Assembly (NCBI RefSeq): GCF_029867415.1
Contig: NC_081183.1
Location: 66,228,336-66,292,335, forward strand
Direction of reading: 5' to 3'
DNA: 64,000 nt
Source of the DNA: Vicia villosa
Lineage: Eukaryota; Streptophyta; Magnoliopsida; Fabales; Fabaceae
Made by a program: the position numbers and the translations under genes. Shown here in pieces: positions 1 to 10,031 of the stretch. The notes under the pieces were generated by a model. The model saw nothing but the letters and a program-made list of their open reading frames with translations. It did not search any database and was not told where the DNA came from. Positions within the stretch are counted from its first letter, which is position 1, and each line of letters begins with the position of its first letter.

Positions 1-479
1 TGGCTATAAATTGCTATTATTCATCAAGGCAATTAATATCCACTTTCTCCACTACCTTTAAGTGTGTGACCTTTCTTTTTCAAACCATTATTGACTAGTT
101 AGTGGGCTGAAGTTGTAGAATTTCTTGAGTTAATATTGTAAGCTATCTTTTACCTATAAATAGGGAGCTAAATATGAATGAAAGATAAGTTGAATTTTGT
201 TAAACACTTTGTGTGATTTTGAGAGCTTTGCTCCTTTGGTTCTGGATTGGACCAAGTTTTTGATCTTATCAAGAAACCAAGTTTCTTGTGGTGATCTTCA
301 CTTAAGGCTTATCATCCTTTCTAAATCATAGAAAGAGTGTGGCGCCCCATTTCTATCCCTTTCCATCAATTTCTTTCTAAAACTTTCGTTGTTTCAATTC
401 TGCCCAAAAGCAAATATTACTTATAATTTCGTTTTTTTTTCATTTCTATATTATCATCATAAATCACAAGTTCCATAAC
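1..479. other. Unassigned AT-rich DNA with a promoter-like or LTR-like fragment
   Basis: No coding frame of note. A good plant TATA box, CTATAAATAGGG, lies at 154-165 on the plus strand. It is followed by about 180 bases of moderately pyrimidine-rich sequence. At 340-348 the string TGGCGCCCC resembles the start of a tRNA-Lys-type primer-binding site, but the bases after it do not continue the match. This could be the R-U5 end of a further plus-strand LTR or the 3' part of the neighbouring copia element. The boundary with the copia element to the right is not resolved. Confidence 0.3.
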
Positions 480-639
480 TATAACAAAGTATGAGAAAAA
501 TGGCTGCGTTACAAATCGGTTAGCCATCATGAATTTGTAAATGAGGAGGGAATTTAGAGTTTTTCTCATTCAGCGGTCACGTCACTAATTGATTATTTAA
601 ATTGCCCAAAAATTTATTTCCCAGCTTCTTTAATTGCTA

Positions 640-2071
640 TAATTCCTCGTGGATACATATTCCTAACTTGCTTCTCAAGTTTTCAAATTGTGTAGCATCA
701 AGAGTGTAACACCCTTTTATACCCCAAAATAAATAAGCATATAATCAGAGAATAAGCATGCATGTAATTCAAAATGGCGTCACATCGACGTTTTCAAAAA
801 CTAAATGCTTTTAAAAACCAACAGCATTTATCCGTAATACACAACACACCTGGTCATTTCAGATAACACCTAACATGTCAAAAACCTAATTTAGAAGAAC
901 AAAATTCCTAAATCATGTTAATCTACCCATTGACCCAATCATACTAACCCATAATAATAAGGATTCTCCCCCTTACCTCTTGAATTTCTTGAAACCCTAG
1001 CTCCCTCTTTTGCTCCTCTTCCTCTCTTTCTCTACTCTTGCCAAAGAACAAATGAAAATAATGTTTCTATTCTCTAAACCCTCACTATCTTTATTCTTAT
1101 TGGGCTTAACCCAACTTATCCCACATTCTAACTAATTAGACCCAATAACTATTATCTCATTTATTCTACTACTAATTAAACATAAATACACACAAGTTAA
1201 TTAATTAAATTAATTATTATATCGCATAACAATTAAATAAATAATTAACACATACATGGGCATAATAAAATATACTTGTTATTACTCAATGCCTCATATT
1301 TCCGGTCTAATCTTAATTACTCCGAAAATTCCCAAAACGCTAAATATTGACTCATTAATATTTCTAATACTAAAAATATTAAAAAAAATTATTAAATATC
1401 GATCCGCTATCCCGAACTAATACCGACCAAATCGTCCCAAAACACGAAAATTTCAATAAACATCAGAAATGACTAAATTAAGCAAATAATTATTAAAAAC
1501 ACCAAATAATATAATTACTAATATAATTAATAAAAATATTAATAAAAATTGGGATGTTACAAAGAGCTTTGGTGAATATGTCAGCTAGCTGAAGTTCAGC
1601 TAATACATGTTCTAAGCAAATCACTTTATCTTCTACAAGTTATCTTATGAAGTGATGTCTGATATCATTATGCTTGGTTCTGCTATGGTGAATTGGATTC
1701 TTGGATATGTTGATAGCACTAAGATTGTCACAGTACAATGTCATGACATTCTGTGTGACATTGTATTCAGTCAGCATTTGCTTCATCCAAATCAGTTAAG
1801 AACAGTTGCTACCAGCTGCTATGTACTCAGCTTCAGCAGTAGATAAAGAGACACAATTTTGCTTCTTGATGAACCATGATATGAGATTGTTTCCCAAGAA
1901 GAAACACCCTCCAGATGTTCTTTTTCAGTCATCAGCACTTCCAGTCTAATCAACATCACAATAACTAGATAAGATAGGTTCACACCCATGAGAGTACAAT
2001 ATGCCATAGTCACAAGTTCCATTCACATATTTGAGAATCCTCTTGACCTGATTTATGTGACTTACTTTGGG
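640..2071 (-). pseudogene. Copia RNase H, split by a solo LTR
   Basis: The minus strand of 1567-2071 gives, across frame breaks, the RNase H section of copia Pol, ending in the typical DIFTKAL segment at about 1567-1590. The continuation, DATQFENLRSKLGIC, is found only on the far side of the solo LTR at 640-704. The reading frame is therefore cut exactly between the codons for Leu and Asp by the insertion, and the duplicated AAGAG is the top-strand copy of those codons. Several frameshifts and stops show that the domain was already decaying or has decayed since. In the intact family this domain removes the RNA strand after reverse transcription. Confidence 0.75.
705..1561. mobile_element. Solo LTR (857 bp) inside the copia RNase H
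   Basis: The segment begins TGTAACACCC and ends GGGATGTTACA, the TG...CA ends of a Ty3/gypsy-like LTR. It is flanked by a perfect 5-bp target-site duplication, AAGAG, at 700-704 and 1562-1566. The interior is AT-rich with no coding capacity. With one LTR and an intact duplication, the simplest history is insertion of a full element followed by recombination between its LTRs. The orientation could be either, because both ends look alike; TGTAAC/GTTACA is shared with the Tekay LTRs in this window. Confidence 0.9.
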
Positions 2072-3000
2072 TTATGTTTGATATCTAGCACATACTCCCA
2101 CTGCAAAAGCAATATCTGGTCTACTAGCTGTTAGATATAGCAGACCTCTAATCATGCTCCTATACAGACTCTGGTCAACACTAGTGCCACCTTCATCTTT
2201 AGATAACTTTAAATGAGTAGGTGCATATGTTCTTTTTTTACTAGCATTATCCATTCCAAACTTTTTGACAATATTCTTGGAATATTTGCTTTGAGAGAGA
2301 AAGATGGAGTCTTCCATTTGCTTAACTTGCAGTCCAAGAAAATATGTCAATTCTCCAACCATGCTCATCTCAAACTCAGTTTGCATCTGATTGACAAAGT
2401 GTTTAACCATCATATCTGACATCCCACCAAATACAATAGCATTCACATATATCTGAGCAATCATGATTTTTCCACCTTCATCCTTCACAAAGACGGTTTT
2501 GTCTATCCCTCCTTTCTTGTAGCCATTTATGGTTACGAACTCAGTCAATCTCTCATACCAAGCTCTAGAGGCTTGTTTTAATCCATAGAGATCCTTTCTT
2601 AACTTGTAGACATGGTTAGGGAGATTTGGATCAGCAAAGCCTTTAGGTTGTTCCACATACACTTCCTCATTCAAGTACCCATTCAGAAAGGCACTTTTTA
2701 CATCCATTTAGAATAACTTGAACTTCAAGACGCAGGCTACTCCTAACAGTAATCTTATTGACGTAAGTCTTGCAACACGTGCAAAAGTATCATTAAAATC
2801 TACCCCTTCAACTTGAGTATGCCTTGAGCCACCAGCCTTGCTTTATTTCTAATTATAACTCCATTTTCATCTGACTTGTTCTTGTATATCTACTTGGTAC
2901 CAATAATGTTTGTTCCTTCCAGTCTAGGGACCAATTCCTATACTTCATTTCTTTTAAACTGTTCCAGTTCATATTGCATGGCATTGATCTAAAAATCATC
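2072..3000 (-). pseudogene. Copia reverse transcriptase with destroyed catalytic motif
   Basis: The open part, 2072-2707, starts with [20 protein letters not shown] and continues through [15 protein letters not shown], classic copia RT blocks that contain the first catalytic Asp (MDVKSAF). The motif that should read YVDD reads YVNA (in [11 protein letters not shown], near 2435-2460), so both catalytic aspartates are gone. The upstream part of RT (2708-3000) is recognisable only in broken frames. A stop precedes the Met codon at 2707. The enzyme would have copied element RNA into DNA in the cytoplasmic particle; this copy cannot. Confidence 0.85.
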
Positions 3001-3101
3001 AGTCAGAGCTTCCTTCACATTTTTTGGTCCAATTTTGGATACAAAGCATGAGTTGGCAATGATCTCTCTAGATCTAGTAATTATACCACTGTTGGGATCT
3101 C

Positions 3102-3990
3102 CTATGATAAGTTCTTTGGGATGATCTTTTGAATTCTAATAGAGGGTTCTTTGTTGGTTACTTCAGGTTCAGATTCTAGGGGAGAATCATTAATGTCTTC
3201 AGTTTTGACTGATCCTTCAGCTTGAGTTTCAAAGAATGTTCCAACATCCTCTGTGACATTGAAGTCTTCATGTTGGTCATCAACAATAACATTGATGGAT
3301 TCCATCAAGACTTGTGTTTTAGAGTTGAATACTTTATATGCTCTGCTGTTTGTAGAGTATCCCAGGAATATAACTTCATCACTTTTGGGGTCCATTTTCC
3401 TTCTTTGCTCACGATCTGTCAAGATGTAGCATTTGCTTCCAAATACATGAAATTACTTCACAGTAGGTTTCCTTCCTTTCCATATTTCATACAGTGTGGA
3501 AGAAGTTCCTTTCCTCAATGTGACTTTGTTATGAACATAGCAGGCTGTGTTCATTGCTTCAGCCCAAAAGTACATAGGTAGCCTTTTTGCATGGATCATA
3601 GCTCTGGCAGATTCTTGAATAGTCCTATTTTTCCTTTCTACTACTCCATTTTGCTGAGGAGTGATAGGTGAGGAGAATTCGTGACTGATTCCTTCAGAAG
3701 AGCAGAATTCAGCAAATTTGACTTTCTCAAACTCCTTTCCATGATCACTCCTGATTCTGATCACACCACTTTCAATCTCTCTTTGAAGTCTTGTGCATAA
3801 GTCTTTGAACACCTCAAATACATCTGATTTTTCTCTGATGAAGCTTATCCAGGTGTATCTAGAGTAATCATCAACTACCACATAGGCATACTTATTCCCA
3901 CCAAGACTTTCTACCTACATTGGTCCCATCTGATCCATATGCAACAATTCCATAATCTTGGAAGTGGTAAGATGTTTGATCTTTGGATGT
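3102..3990 (-). pseudogene. Copia integrase, core and C-terminal region
   Basis: The frame 3453-3881 holds the second and third catalytic residues of a retroviral integrase: Asp in RSDHGKEF (residue 46 from the Met) and Glu in NGVVERKN (residue 82), 35 residues apart as in D,D35E cores. The first Asp lies upstream in a stretch interrupted by a stop near 3916. The next frame, 3102-3422, carries the SIRE-type C-terminal region with the motif VIFLGYSTNSRAYKVF. A short break near 3423-3452 separates the two. Not functional. Confidence 0.82.
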
Positions 3991-4061
3991 GGCATCTTGG
4001 TTTGTTTGCCAACCTGACATTCTCCACAAACTTTTCCTTCATCAAATTGCAGCTTTGGGAT

Positions 4062-4543
4062 TCATCTTACAACCTCCTTGGATATGATTTTCTTCATCCC
4101 TCTTAGATGTAGATATCCAAGTTTTTGATGCCACAGTTTGACCTTTTTTTCTTCTTTTGCCATAGAGCATACAGAGGAATAACTTGAGGTTTTAGGCTCC
4201 CACAAGTAGCAATTGTCTTTGGATCTGACTCCCTTCATGACTTCCATATTTTCTTTATTTGTGACTACACATTCATCTTTGGTAAATCTGAAATTGAAGC
4301 CTTGATCACATAGTTGACTTATGCTGATCAGATTTGCAGTCAGTCCTTTTACCAGCAGGACATTTTCCAGTTTTGGATTCCAGGACATTCTAGTTTTCCA
4401 ACCCCTTTGATCTCTCCTTTTACTCCATCACCAAAGGTCACATAGCCAGTGGAATGAGGTTTGATATCTTCCAACATGTTCTTTATTCCAGTCATGTGCT
4501 TTGAGCAGCCTCTATCAAAGTACCATTCTTTTTTGGCCGACAC
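4062..4543 (-). pseudogene. Copia protease and GAG-pre-integrase domain
   Basis: Two overlapping frames. The protease frame (4349-4543) begins near EWYFDRGCSKHMTG, where the catalytic D-S/T-G of retroelement aspartic proteases reads D-R-G, so the active site is altered. The frame shifts within 4349-4388 into the GAG-pre-integrase domain, which has the characteristic LWHQKLGYLHLRGM near its end, the zinc-binding approach to integrase. Family knowledge: the protease cuts Gag-Pol in the particle. This copy is inactive. Confidence 0.78.
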
Positions 4544-4588
4544 CCACAGGGAAGTGTGTGCTATTAAGGCAGTAGTTTTAGCAACCCA

Positions 4589-6080
4589 TTATTGTTTCTT
4601 GACAGGAACATTCTGCTTGGGTTTGTCTTGAGGTGTATGACTAGGATAACCATACATTCTGAAGAAAAATGGTTTTATCTGTCCAAATCTTCCACAATAG
4701 TGGCATCTCCATCTTTGAAATCTCCTCTTTGTCTGGTTCACCCCCTTATTTCCATGATGTTGTGACATTGGTCTTGACATCTGGTTTGACATGTGAGCTT
4801 TAGGCTTTGACCTCTTAAACCCTAAAATGGATTCTGATTTACCCACAAATCCTATGCCAGACATGTCTCCTGCTTTCTCTCCAACCTGCAGAATTTCTTC
4901 CAAGATGTTCTTTCTTCTCAGCTTCCAACTCCTTTATGAGTTTATTTTGCTTCTCCCCTTGTTTACACACTTTAGCACTCCTGACACACAACTCTTTGTA
5001 TGAGGTTGCAAGTTCATCAAAGGTCAGCTCATCTTCATTGGAATCATCATTAGATGCACATACATTAGTTAGTGTTGTGACATGTTTTTCAGATTCCTCT
5101 TCAGGCTCACTCTCAGATTCTCCATCATACCAAGTGACATATAGCCCTTTCTTTTGCTTCTTGAGGTAAGTGGAACATTCATCTCTAATGTGTCCATAAC
5201 CTTCACATCCATGACACTAAATTCCTTTGCCTTGGTTGGACTTCTCTTCAGTTTTTTATCTCCTTCTAGAGTCATAGGTCATGCTGTTGTCAGACGGAAT
5301 GTTCTTGACATTGGGTCTGGACTTCTGATCTATTTTTTAAATAAATTTGTTCAATTGTCTACCAAGCATGGCTATGGCTTCTGACAGATTTTCATCACTT
5401 CCACCATTGCTTTCTTCTGAGTCCTCTTCAATGTTAGATACAAAAGCTATGCTCTTGTTCTTCTTTTCAACATTGTCACATATACCCATCTCAAAGGTTT
5501 GAAGGGAACCAATGAGTTCATCTACCTTCATTTTGTTGATATCCTGAGCTTCTTCTATAGCAGTAACCTTCATAGCAAATCTCTTAGGCAGTGATCTGAG
5601 AATCTTTCTCACCAGCTTTTCTTCAGACATTTTTTCATCCTTTTTCATCCTAAGATTCTCAAACTTAGTATTTAACATCTGAAATCTAGACATCTTCACC
5701 TTTGATGTGCCTTCATGAGTTGTTTTGAGAGTATCCTAAACATCTTTGGCCAATTCACAGTGCTGCACAAGTCTGAATATATTCTTGTTTATTCCATTGA
5801 ACAGGGCATTTAAAGCCTTGGAGTTGCCCAAAGCCAGCTCTTCTTCATCTTTGCTCCATTCTTCTCCAGGTATTAGCACAGTTGTTCCATCATTCTCTTT
5901 CTTTCTAGGATGTTCCCATCCTTTGTCCACAACTCTCCAAGCCGTGTTGTCCACAGACTTCAAGAAGGCTACCATACGAGGTTTCCAATAGTCATAGTTA
6001 GACCCATCCAGAATCGGTGGTCTATTCCAAAATCCTACAGCCTTATCCATAGTACCAGAATTTACTGTCCCTAATCTCAC
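4589..6080 (-). pseudogene. Copia Gag with broken zinc knuckle
   Basis: The N-terminal part (5736-6080) has the SIRE/UBN2-type Gag start NRPPILDGSNYDYWKPRM. A second piece (5337-5699) continues this capsid-like domain, and a third (4589-4903) holds the nucleocapsid motif C-H-Y-C-G-R-F-G. In that zinc knuckle the His ligand is replaced by Gln and the last Cys by Phe, so two of four zinc ligands are missing. Stops and frameshifts separate the three pieces. It sits directly after the primer-binding site, as expected for the first product of the element. Confidence 0.82.
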
Positions 6081-6100
6081 CCAAAAATAGACAGGCAGGG

Positions 6101-6119
6101 TGCCTGCTCTGATGCTAAT
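6101..6119 (-). other. Copia primer-binding site (initiator Met tRNA)
   Basis: The minus strand reads TAGCATCAGAGCAGGCA, close to TGGTATCAGAGC, the complement of the 3' end of plant initiator Met tRNA, with two mismatches. It lies between the LTR on the right and Gag on the left, which fixes the element's orientation. Confidence 0.8.
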
Positions 6120-6345
6120 TGAAAATTCTAGTAACAGGTAATCGATGTCGTATCGGATGTTATGACATCCACTAGTGAGAAGATAATTACTTTTAGCAGT
6201 ATGTAAATAAAAACAGTAAAGAACACATGGAATTGTTTACCCAGTTCGGTGTACAACAACACCTACTCTGGGGGCTACCAAGCCGGAGAGGAAATCAACT
6301 ATAAGCAGTATTAATTCAGAGTTAAACTATGCAGTGAGCTTCTCA
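6120..6345 (-). repeat. Truncated 5' LTR of the copia element
   Basis: About 225 bp adjoining the primer-binding site, including the segment around 6235-6300 (CCCAGTTCGGTG, CTCTGGGGGCTACCAAGCC) that I recognise from SIRE-type LTRs. No TG...CA outer end or target duplication is seen. Past about 6345 the sequence changes to material of the Ogre-like element E_B, so the outer part of this LTR has been lost by deletion or recombination. Confidence 0.6.
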
Positions 6346-6479
6346 AAATAAATGAGAGCAACGTATGCATATGCATTATGAATGAATGAGGTATGCAATT
6401 GAATGATGCATGACTGTTAGTTGTGTTAGTTGAAGTATGTTGTAACCTTGGAAAAGAAAAATAAAACCCTTGTTTGTTA

Positions 6480-6660
6480 TTGATGAAGTTTTGGAGAAGA
6501 TCACTGCCGAGGGACTAACGTGATGAATAAACTCAATTGATAAACCCTTTGAAAAACCCTGTTGTAAATCCCTTTGTAAAACCCTTTGTAGTCTTGATGA
6601 AGATCACTGCCGAGGGACTAACGTGATGAATAACCGTAGCTATCAATAGCGACGACTCGC
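6480..6660. repeat. Short direct duplication in the E_B 3' region
   Basis: A segment of about 36 bp containing GATCACTGCCGAGGGACT and AACGTGATGAATAA occurs at 6498-6532 and again at 6602-6636, separated by AACCCT-rich sequence. No coding potential. It is the first of a series of tandem-repeat blocks that fill 6480-8130. Confidence 0.7.
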
Positions 6661-6689
6661 AGTTTGTCGTATAGAAGATAGTTAACTTG

Positions 6690-7330
6690 CTATAGTGCTA
6701 GCAAGCTTTCGCAGTTTGTAGGTAACCCACTTACTATAGTAGTTTTAGTAAGTCTTCGTAGTTGGTATGACCCACTTACTATAGTTCTAGTAAGTCTTCG
6801 CAATTGGTCTAACCCACTTACCATCGTAGTTTGTGTAAGTCTTCGTAGTTGGTATGACCCACTTACTATAGTTCTAGTAAGTCTTCGCAGTTGGTCTAAC
6901 CCACTTACTATCGTAGTTTTTGTTTTTGTAACCCCAAAAAGATCACTTGCTATAGTTCTAGCAAGCTCACCTGCACTAATAGGAGTCACTCGCCCTTGTT
7001 CGGACAAGCTTACCCGCACCAATAGGAATCACTTGCCCTGGCTCGGACAAGCTTACCTGCATAAGAGGAATCATTTTCTATAGTTCTAGCAAACTTACCC
7101 GCACCAATAGGGATCACTTGCCATGGTTCTGACAAGCTTACCTGCACCAAAGATTTACGTGCTATAGTGCTAGCAAGATCACTTGTGTAAAAAAATTCAT
7201 TTTCTATATAGTACTAGCAAACTTATCTGTAAGATAGGGACTTACCTGCTATAGTTCTAGCAAGTTTTCCTGCATGAAAAAGATTCACTTGCTATAGTGC
7301 TAGCAAGTTTATCTGCATAAAGTTCTTGAC
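6690..7330. repeat. Tandem repeat block, 42-55-bp units
   Basis: About four 42-45-bp units (6727-6935) contain ACCCACTTACTATAG, TAGTAAGTCTTCG and AGTTGGT. They are followed to 7330 by related units of about 54 bp containing CACTTGC, GACAAGCTTACC and GCACCAATAGG. The core TATAGTNCTAG(C/T)AAG is shared by both types, so the array has diversified from one ancestor. Open frames here are by-products of the repeat. Confidence 0.85.
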
Positions 7331-7339
7331 GGTATCCTG

Positions 7340-7760
7340 TAGATGTATGAAGATGATGCTCGCGACTTGAGGGTCGGCAATTTACGACTCGAGGGTCAGA
7401 AAGGAATCGGTACCTTGGAGACTCACGACTCGAGGGTCGGAGAGAAAATAGCATGTCAAATATTCACGACTCGAGGGTCGGAAAGGAAACGATATGTTTA
7501 GAAACTCACGACTCGAGGGTCGGACATTCACGACTCGAGGGTCGGAAAACAAACCAATCACAACATGAGGGTTGGAAACTCACGACTCGAGGGTCGGAAA
7601 ACAAACCAAACACAACACGAGGGTTGGAAAATCACGACTCGAGGGTCGTAAAACAAACCAATCATAACACGAGGGTTGGAAACTCACAACTCGAGGGTCG
7701 GAAAACAAACCAATCACAACACGAGGGTTGGAAACTCACGACTCGAGGGTCGGAAACTGG
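7340..7760. repeat. Minisatellite with CGACTCGAGGGTCGG core, 52-bp period
   Basis: Units of 52 bp start at about 7529, 7581, 7633, 7685 and 7737. Each contains CACGACTCGAGGGTCGGAAA and a second, weaker half with ACACGAGGGTTGG, so one unit is itself a duplicated 26-bp motif. Single-motif units precede it from 7365. The XhoI-like CTCGAG makes the core partly palindromic. An open frame across 7453-7770 is a repeat artefact. Confidence 0.88.
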
Positions 7761-7974
7761 GCTTTTGTAGTATGTGAATGCACTAGATGATATGTATATG
7801 CTAATGCGTATGTATGTATGCTGATGCAATCCCGAGATTTTATCTCCTTAAGCCCATTGAACATGTTTAACCCATGTTTGCCCCTATGCCACGGCTATGC
7901 TTATGTCAGCTTAGTAATGTTTATGTATGCGGATAATGCTTATGCTTATGCATAAGCGTAGTTTGAACAGCAAG

Positions 7975-8138
7975 GTCGCTATCATCGGTAAGGTTACCGG
8001 GATACATCAATCAGGTGATTGGAAATAAACCAACAGTAAGGTTACTGTCATCGGTAAGGTTACCGGGATACGTCAATCAGGTGATTGGAAATAAACCAAC
8101 ATTAAGGTTACTGTCATCGGTAAGGTTACCGGGAAGCA
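7975..8138. repeat. 66-67-bp tandem repeat cut by the Tekay insertion
   Basis: A unit containing CATCGGTAAGGTTACCGG, TCAATCAGGTGATTGGAAAT and AAACCAACAGTAAGGTTACTG starts at about 7983, 8049 and 8115. The third copy is interrupted by the Tekay LTR at 8144. GGTAAGGTTACC is a near-palindrome in every copy. Confidence 0.82.
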
Positions 8139-8143
8139 AGTGG

Positions 8144-9989
8144 TGTAACACCCCTCTAATAACCCACGGAAAATAAACAATTATTCATCAGAGTAACATG
8201 TAAAGAGGCGTCACAATTCATAAATAAAGAAAGCACACGTCGGTACATGTCATGCATCCACTGAAAACATCTGTAATTATAACACATTAAATAAAATCAT
8301 GTTTACACAGCGGAATTAAATCATCGAGTCAATATTCATCATCAATGTATCAGACTCCAAACAACATAAACAAAATAGAGTTATAATCAAAACTCAAAAC
8401 ATCGCGTTCCCAGTGTTATATCTACCAGAGCACGACACCGATACGACAACTAAACTGACTTATGAGCTAATCCTCACCAAGTCATGCCGCTATCCTCAAT
8501 CTGAAAATGACAACAAGTAAGGGTGAGTCTCATCATAGTTAACCAATGTTATTGCATCATAAATAATAACATATCATAGTTATATAATTCACCCAATTGA
8601 TTCATATTCAGACAAATCATTCATCACACATCCACAGACATCAAGTCACCACATAATATTTATTAATCATGTTATAACACAAATCATGCATATGTATGAA
8701 CCGACACTATGCATGTGGTACCAACATCATCAATGGGAAAACCCACCGACCGATCTATCATCATCCAGATACGGCCCTGCCAGCACAGATTCCACACAAT
8801 GGGAATCTTGCCCTTCACTGAATCCTCCCATCTTTAGGATACAACCCTCAGCAATGATTATGAATGCATGCAAACAATATATACAACATACTATCATCAT
8901 CATCATACTATGAGTAGCATCATCTATACTCATTCATCATCATCATTCATCATCATCATCATTAACAAGTATGTTCAATATATATATAATTTCATCATTC
9001 AACAAAATCATATAACAATAAATCATACAGATTCATCAGTTCAAAAGTTACACACCATTAAACTTTCAAAATTCACAAAACAGTAAAATCTGCATGTCCC
9101 GCTGACCATACGCGTATCATACGCGTACCAACAGGGGCTAAAATTCACACAGCACACACCATACGCGTACCATACGCGTATGAACAGATCCATATTTCCA
9201 TACAAAACACATGCATATGCGTACCAGCCTGCCATACGCGTATCTGTCAGACTCCATACGCGTACCATACACGTATGAGAAGAAGGTGCAACCTGATGCA
9301 CACTTGGGGAGCGTATCATACGCGTATCATCCCCTCCATACGCGTACCATACGCGTATCATACGCAAATGGGCAGCAGTTTACCAAACCTGCAACTTACC
9401 CATTCGTCTTCCTCGCGAGTCCATCTGTACAGCCTGCGATTTGGGTCTCAAAACCAGAAAATTCACATTTTAACAGCACAAGAATTCACCCAACAATCAC
9501 AGTTTATAATTCTACAGTCATTTCTACCCATCATAATCTAAATCTATTCAGTTATTAGGGATTAATAGTCAAAATTCCAATCCAAAAGATGAACACAACA
9601 ACAGAACATGGAATCCATTGATCTAAACAATACTACCAATCTATACTATTACCCATAATACGATAATAGAGATTAAATGGAGAGTCCCCCCTTACCATAG
9701 ACAATTTCTTGATCTTTGGTCTCTCCCTCTTCAGTTCTCCTTCACGTTCTTCGTTCCCAAAACTTCTGTTCTTTCACGTTCTTTCTTTTCCCCCAATTCC
9801 TTATTATTTTATGAAAAATAATAATATTAAGATTAGTAAAAGCTTTGCTAAATCACACCCCCTTCTTTACTATTTCCTCACTATAGCCCAAATGCCATAA
9901 ACCATTATTTTCCACAAAATTCTTAATAATTCTAATTATTAATTCAATATTCCAAATTAAATTAATATTAAAATTATACGGGTGTTACA
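8144..9989 (-). repeat. Tekay 3' LTR
   Basis: 1846 bp. It matches the right-hand LTR over nearly its full length at high identity. The exception is the first ~40 bp (its 3' end on the sense strand), where the two LTRs differ strongly. It contains CAT-trinucleotide microsatellites (8890-8965) and the TACGCGTA palindrome array (9109-9365). Open frames on both strands here are not genes. Confidence 0.93.
9109..9365. promoter_or_regulatory. Array of TACGCGTA palindromes in Tekay 3' LTR
   Basis: Nine perfect copies of the 8-bp palindrome start at 9109, 9120, 9162, 9173, 9235, 9257, 9319, 9339 and 9350. Two damaged copies (TATGCGTA at 9216, TACACGTA at 9268) differ by single CpG-type transitions. 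Copies often come in doublets 11 bp apart, about one helical turn. The ACGCGT core fits the plant CGCG-box consensus bound by CAMTA factors, which is family knowledge; binding here is inference. Confidence 0.7.
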
Positions 9990-10002
9990 ACTCTCCCCCA
10001 CT
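9990..10002 (-). other. Tekay polypurine tract
   Basis: The minus strand reads AGTGGGGGAGAGT directly before the 3' LTR start, the usual place and composition of the plus-strand DNA primer. Confidence 0.85.
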
Positions 10003-10031
10003 AAAAGAGTTTTCGTCCTCGAAAACATACC

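Larger units (their letters stand above)
480..6345 (-). mobile_element. SIRE/Maximus-type Ty1/copia retrotransposon, decayed and truncated
   Basis: On the minus strand the domain order is Gag, zinc knuckle, protease, GAG-pre-integrase, integrase, reverse transcriptase, RNase H, which is Ty1/copia order. The Gag and RT motifs match the SIRE lineage known from legumes. A primer-binding site for initiator Met tRNA lies at 6101-6119 and about 225 bp of 5' LTR follows it. That LTR is shorter than expected and is cut near 6345, where sequence of a different (Ogre-like) element begins. No 3' LTR was recognised. All domains carry stops or lost catalytic residues, so this is a relic. A solo LTR (705-1561) interrupts it. 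The left limit is uncertain. Confidence 0.82.

Noticed and set aside
340..360. tRNA-Lys-type primer-binding site
   Set aside because: Only the first nine bases fit and no LTR end or coding sequence supports it.
7453..7770. 105-codon frame
   Set aside because: Minisatellite artefact of the 52-bp repeat.
6690..8138. CRISPR array
   Set aside because: Repeats are contiguous or degenerate with no unique spacers, and the DNA is clearly plant retrotransposon sequence.
9041..9558. Overlapping frames on both strands in the Tekay LTR
   Set aside because: They result from the CATACGCGTA repeats; the repeated peptides follow the repeat period.
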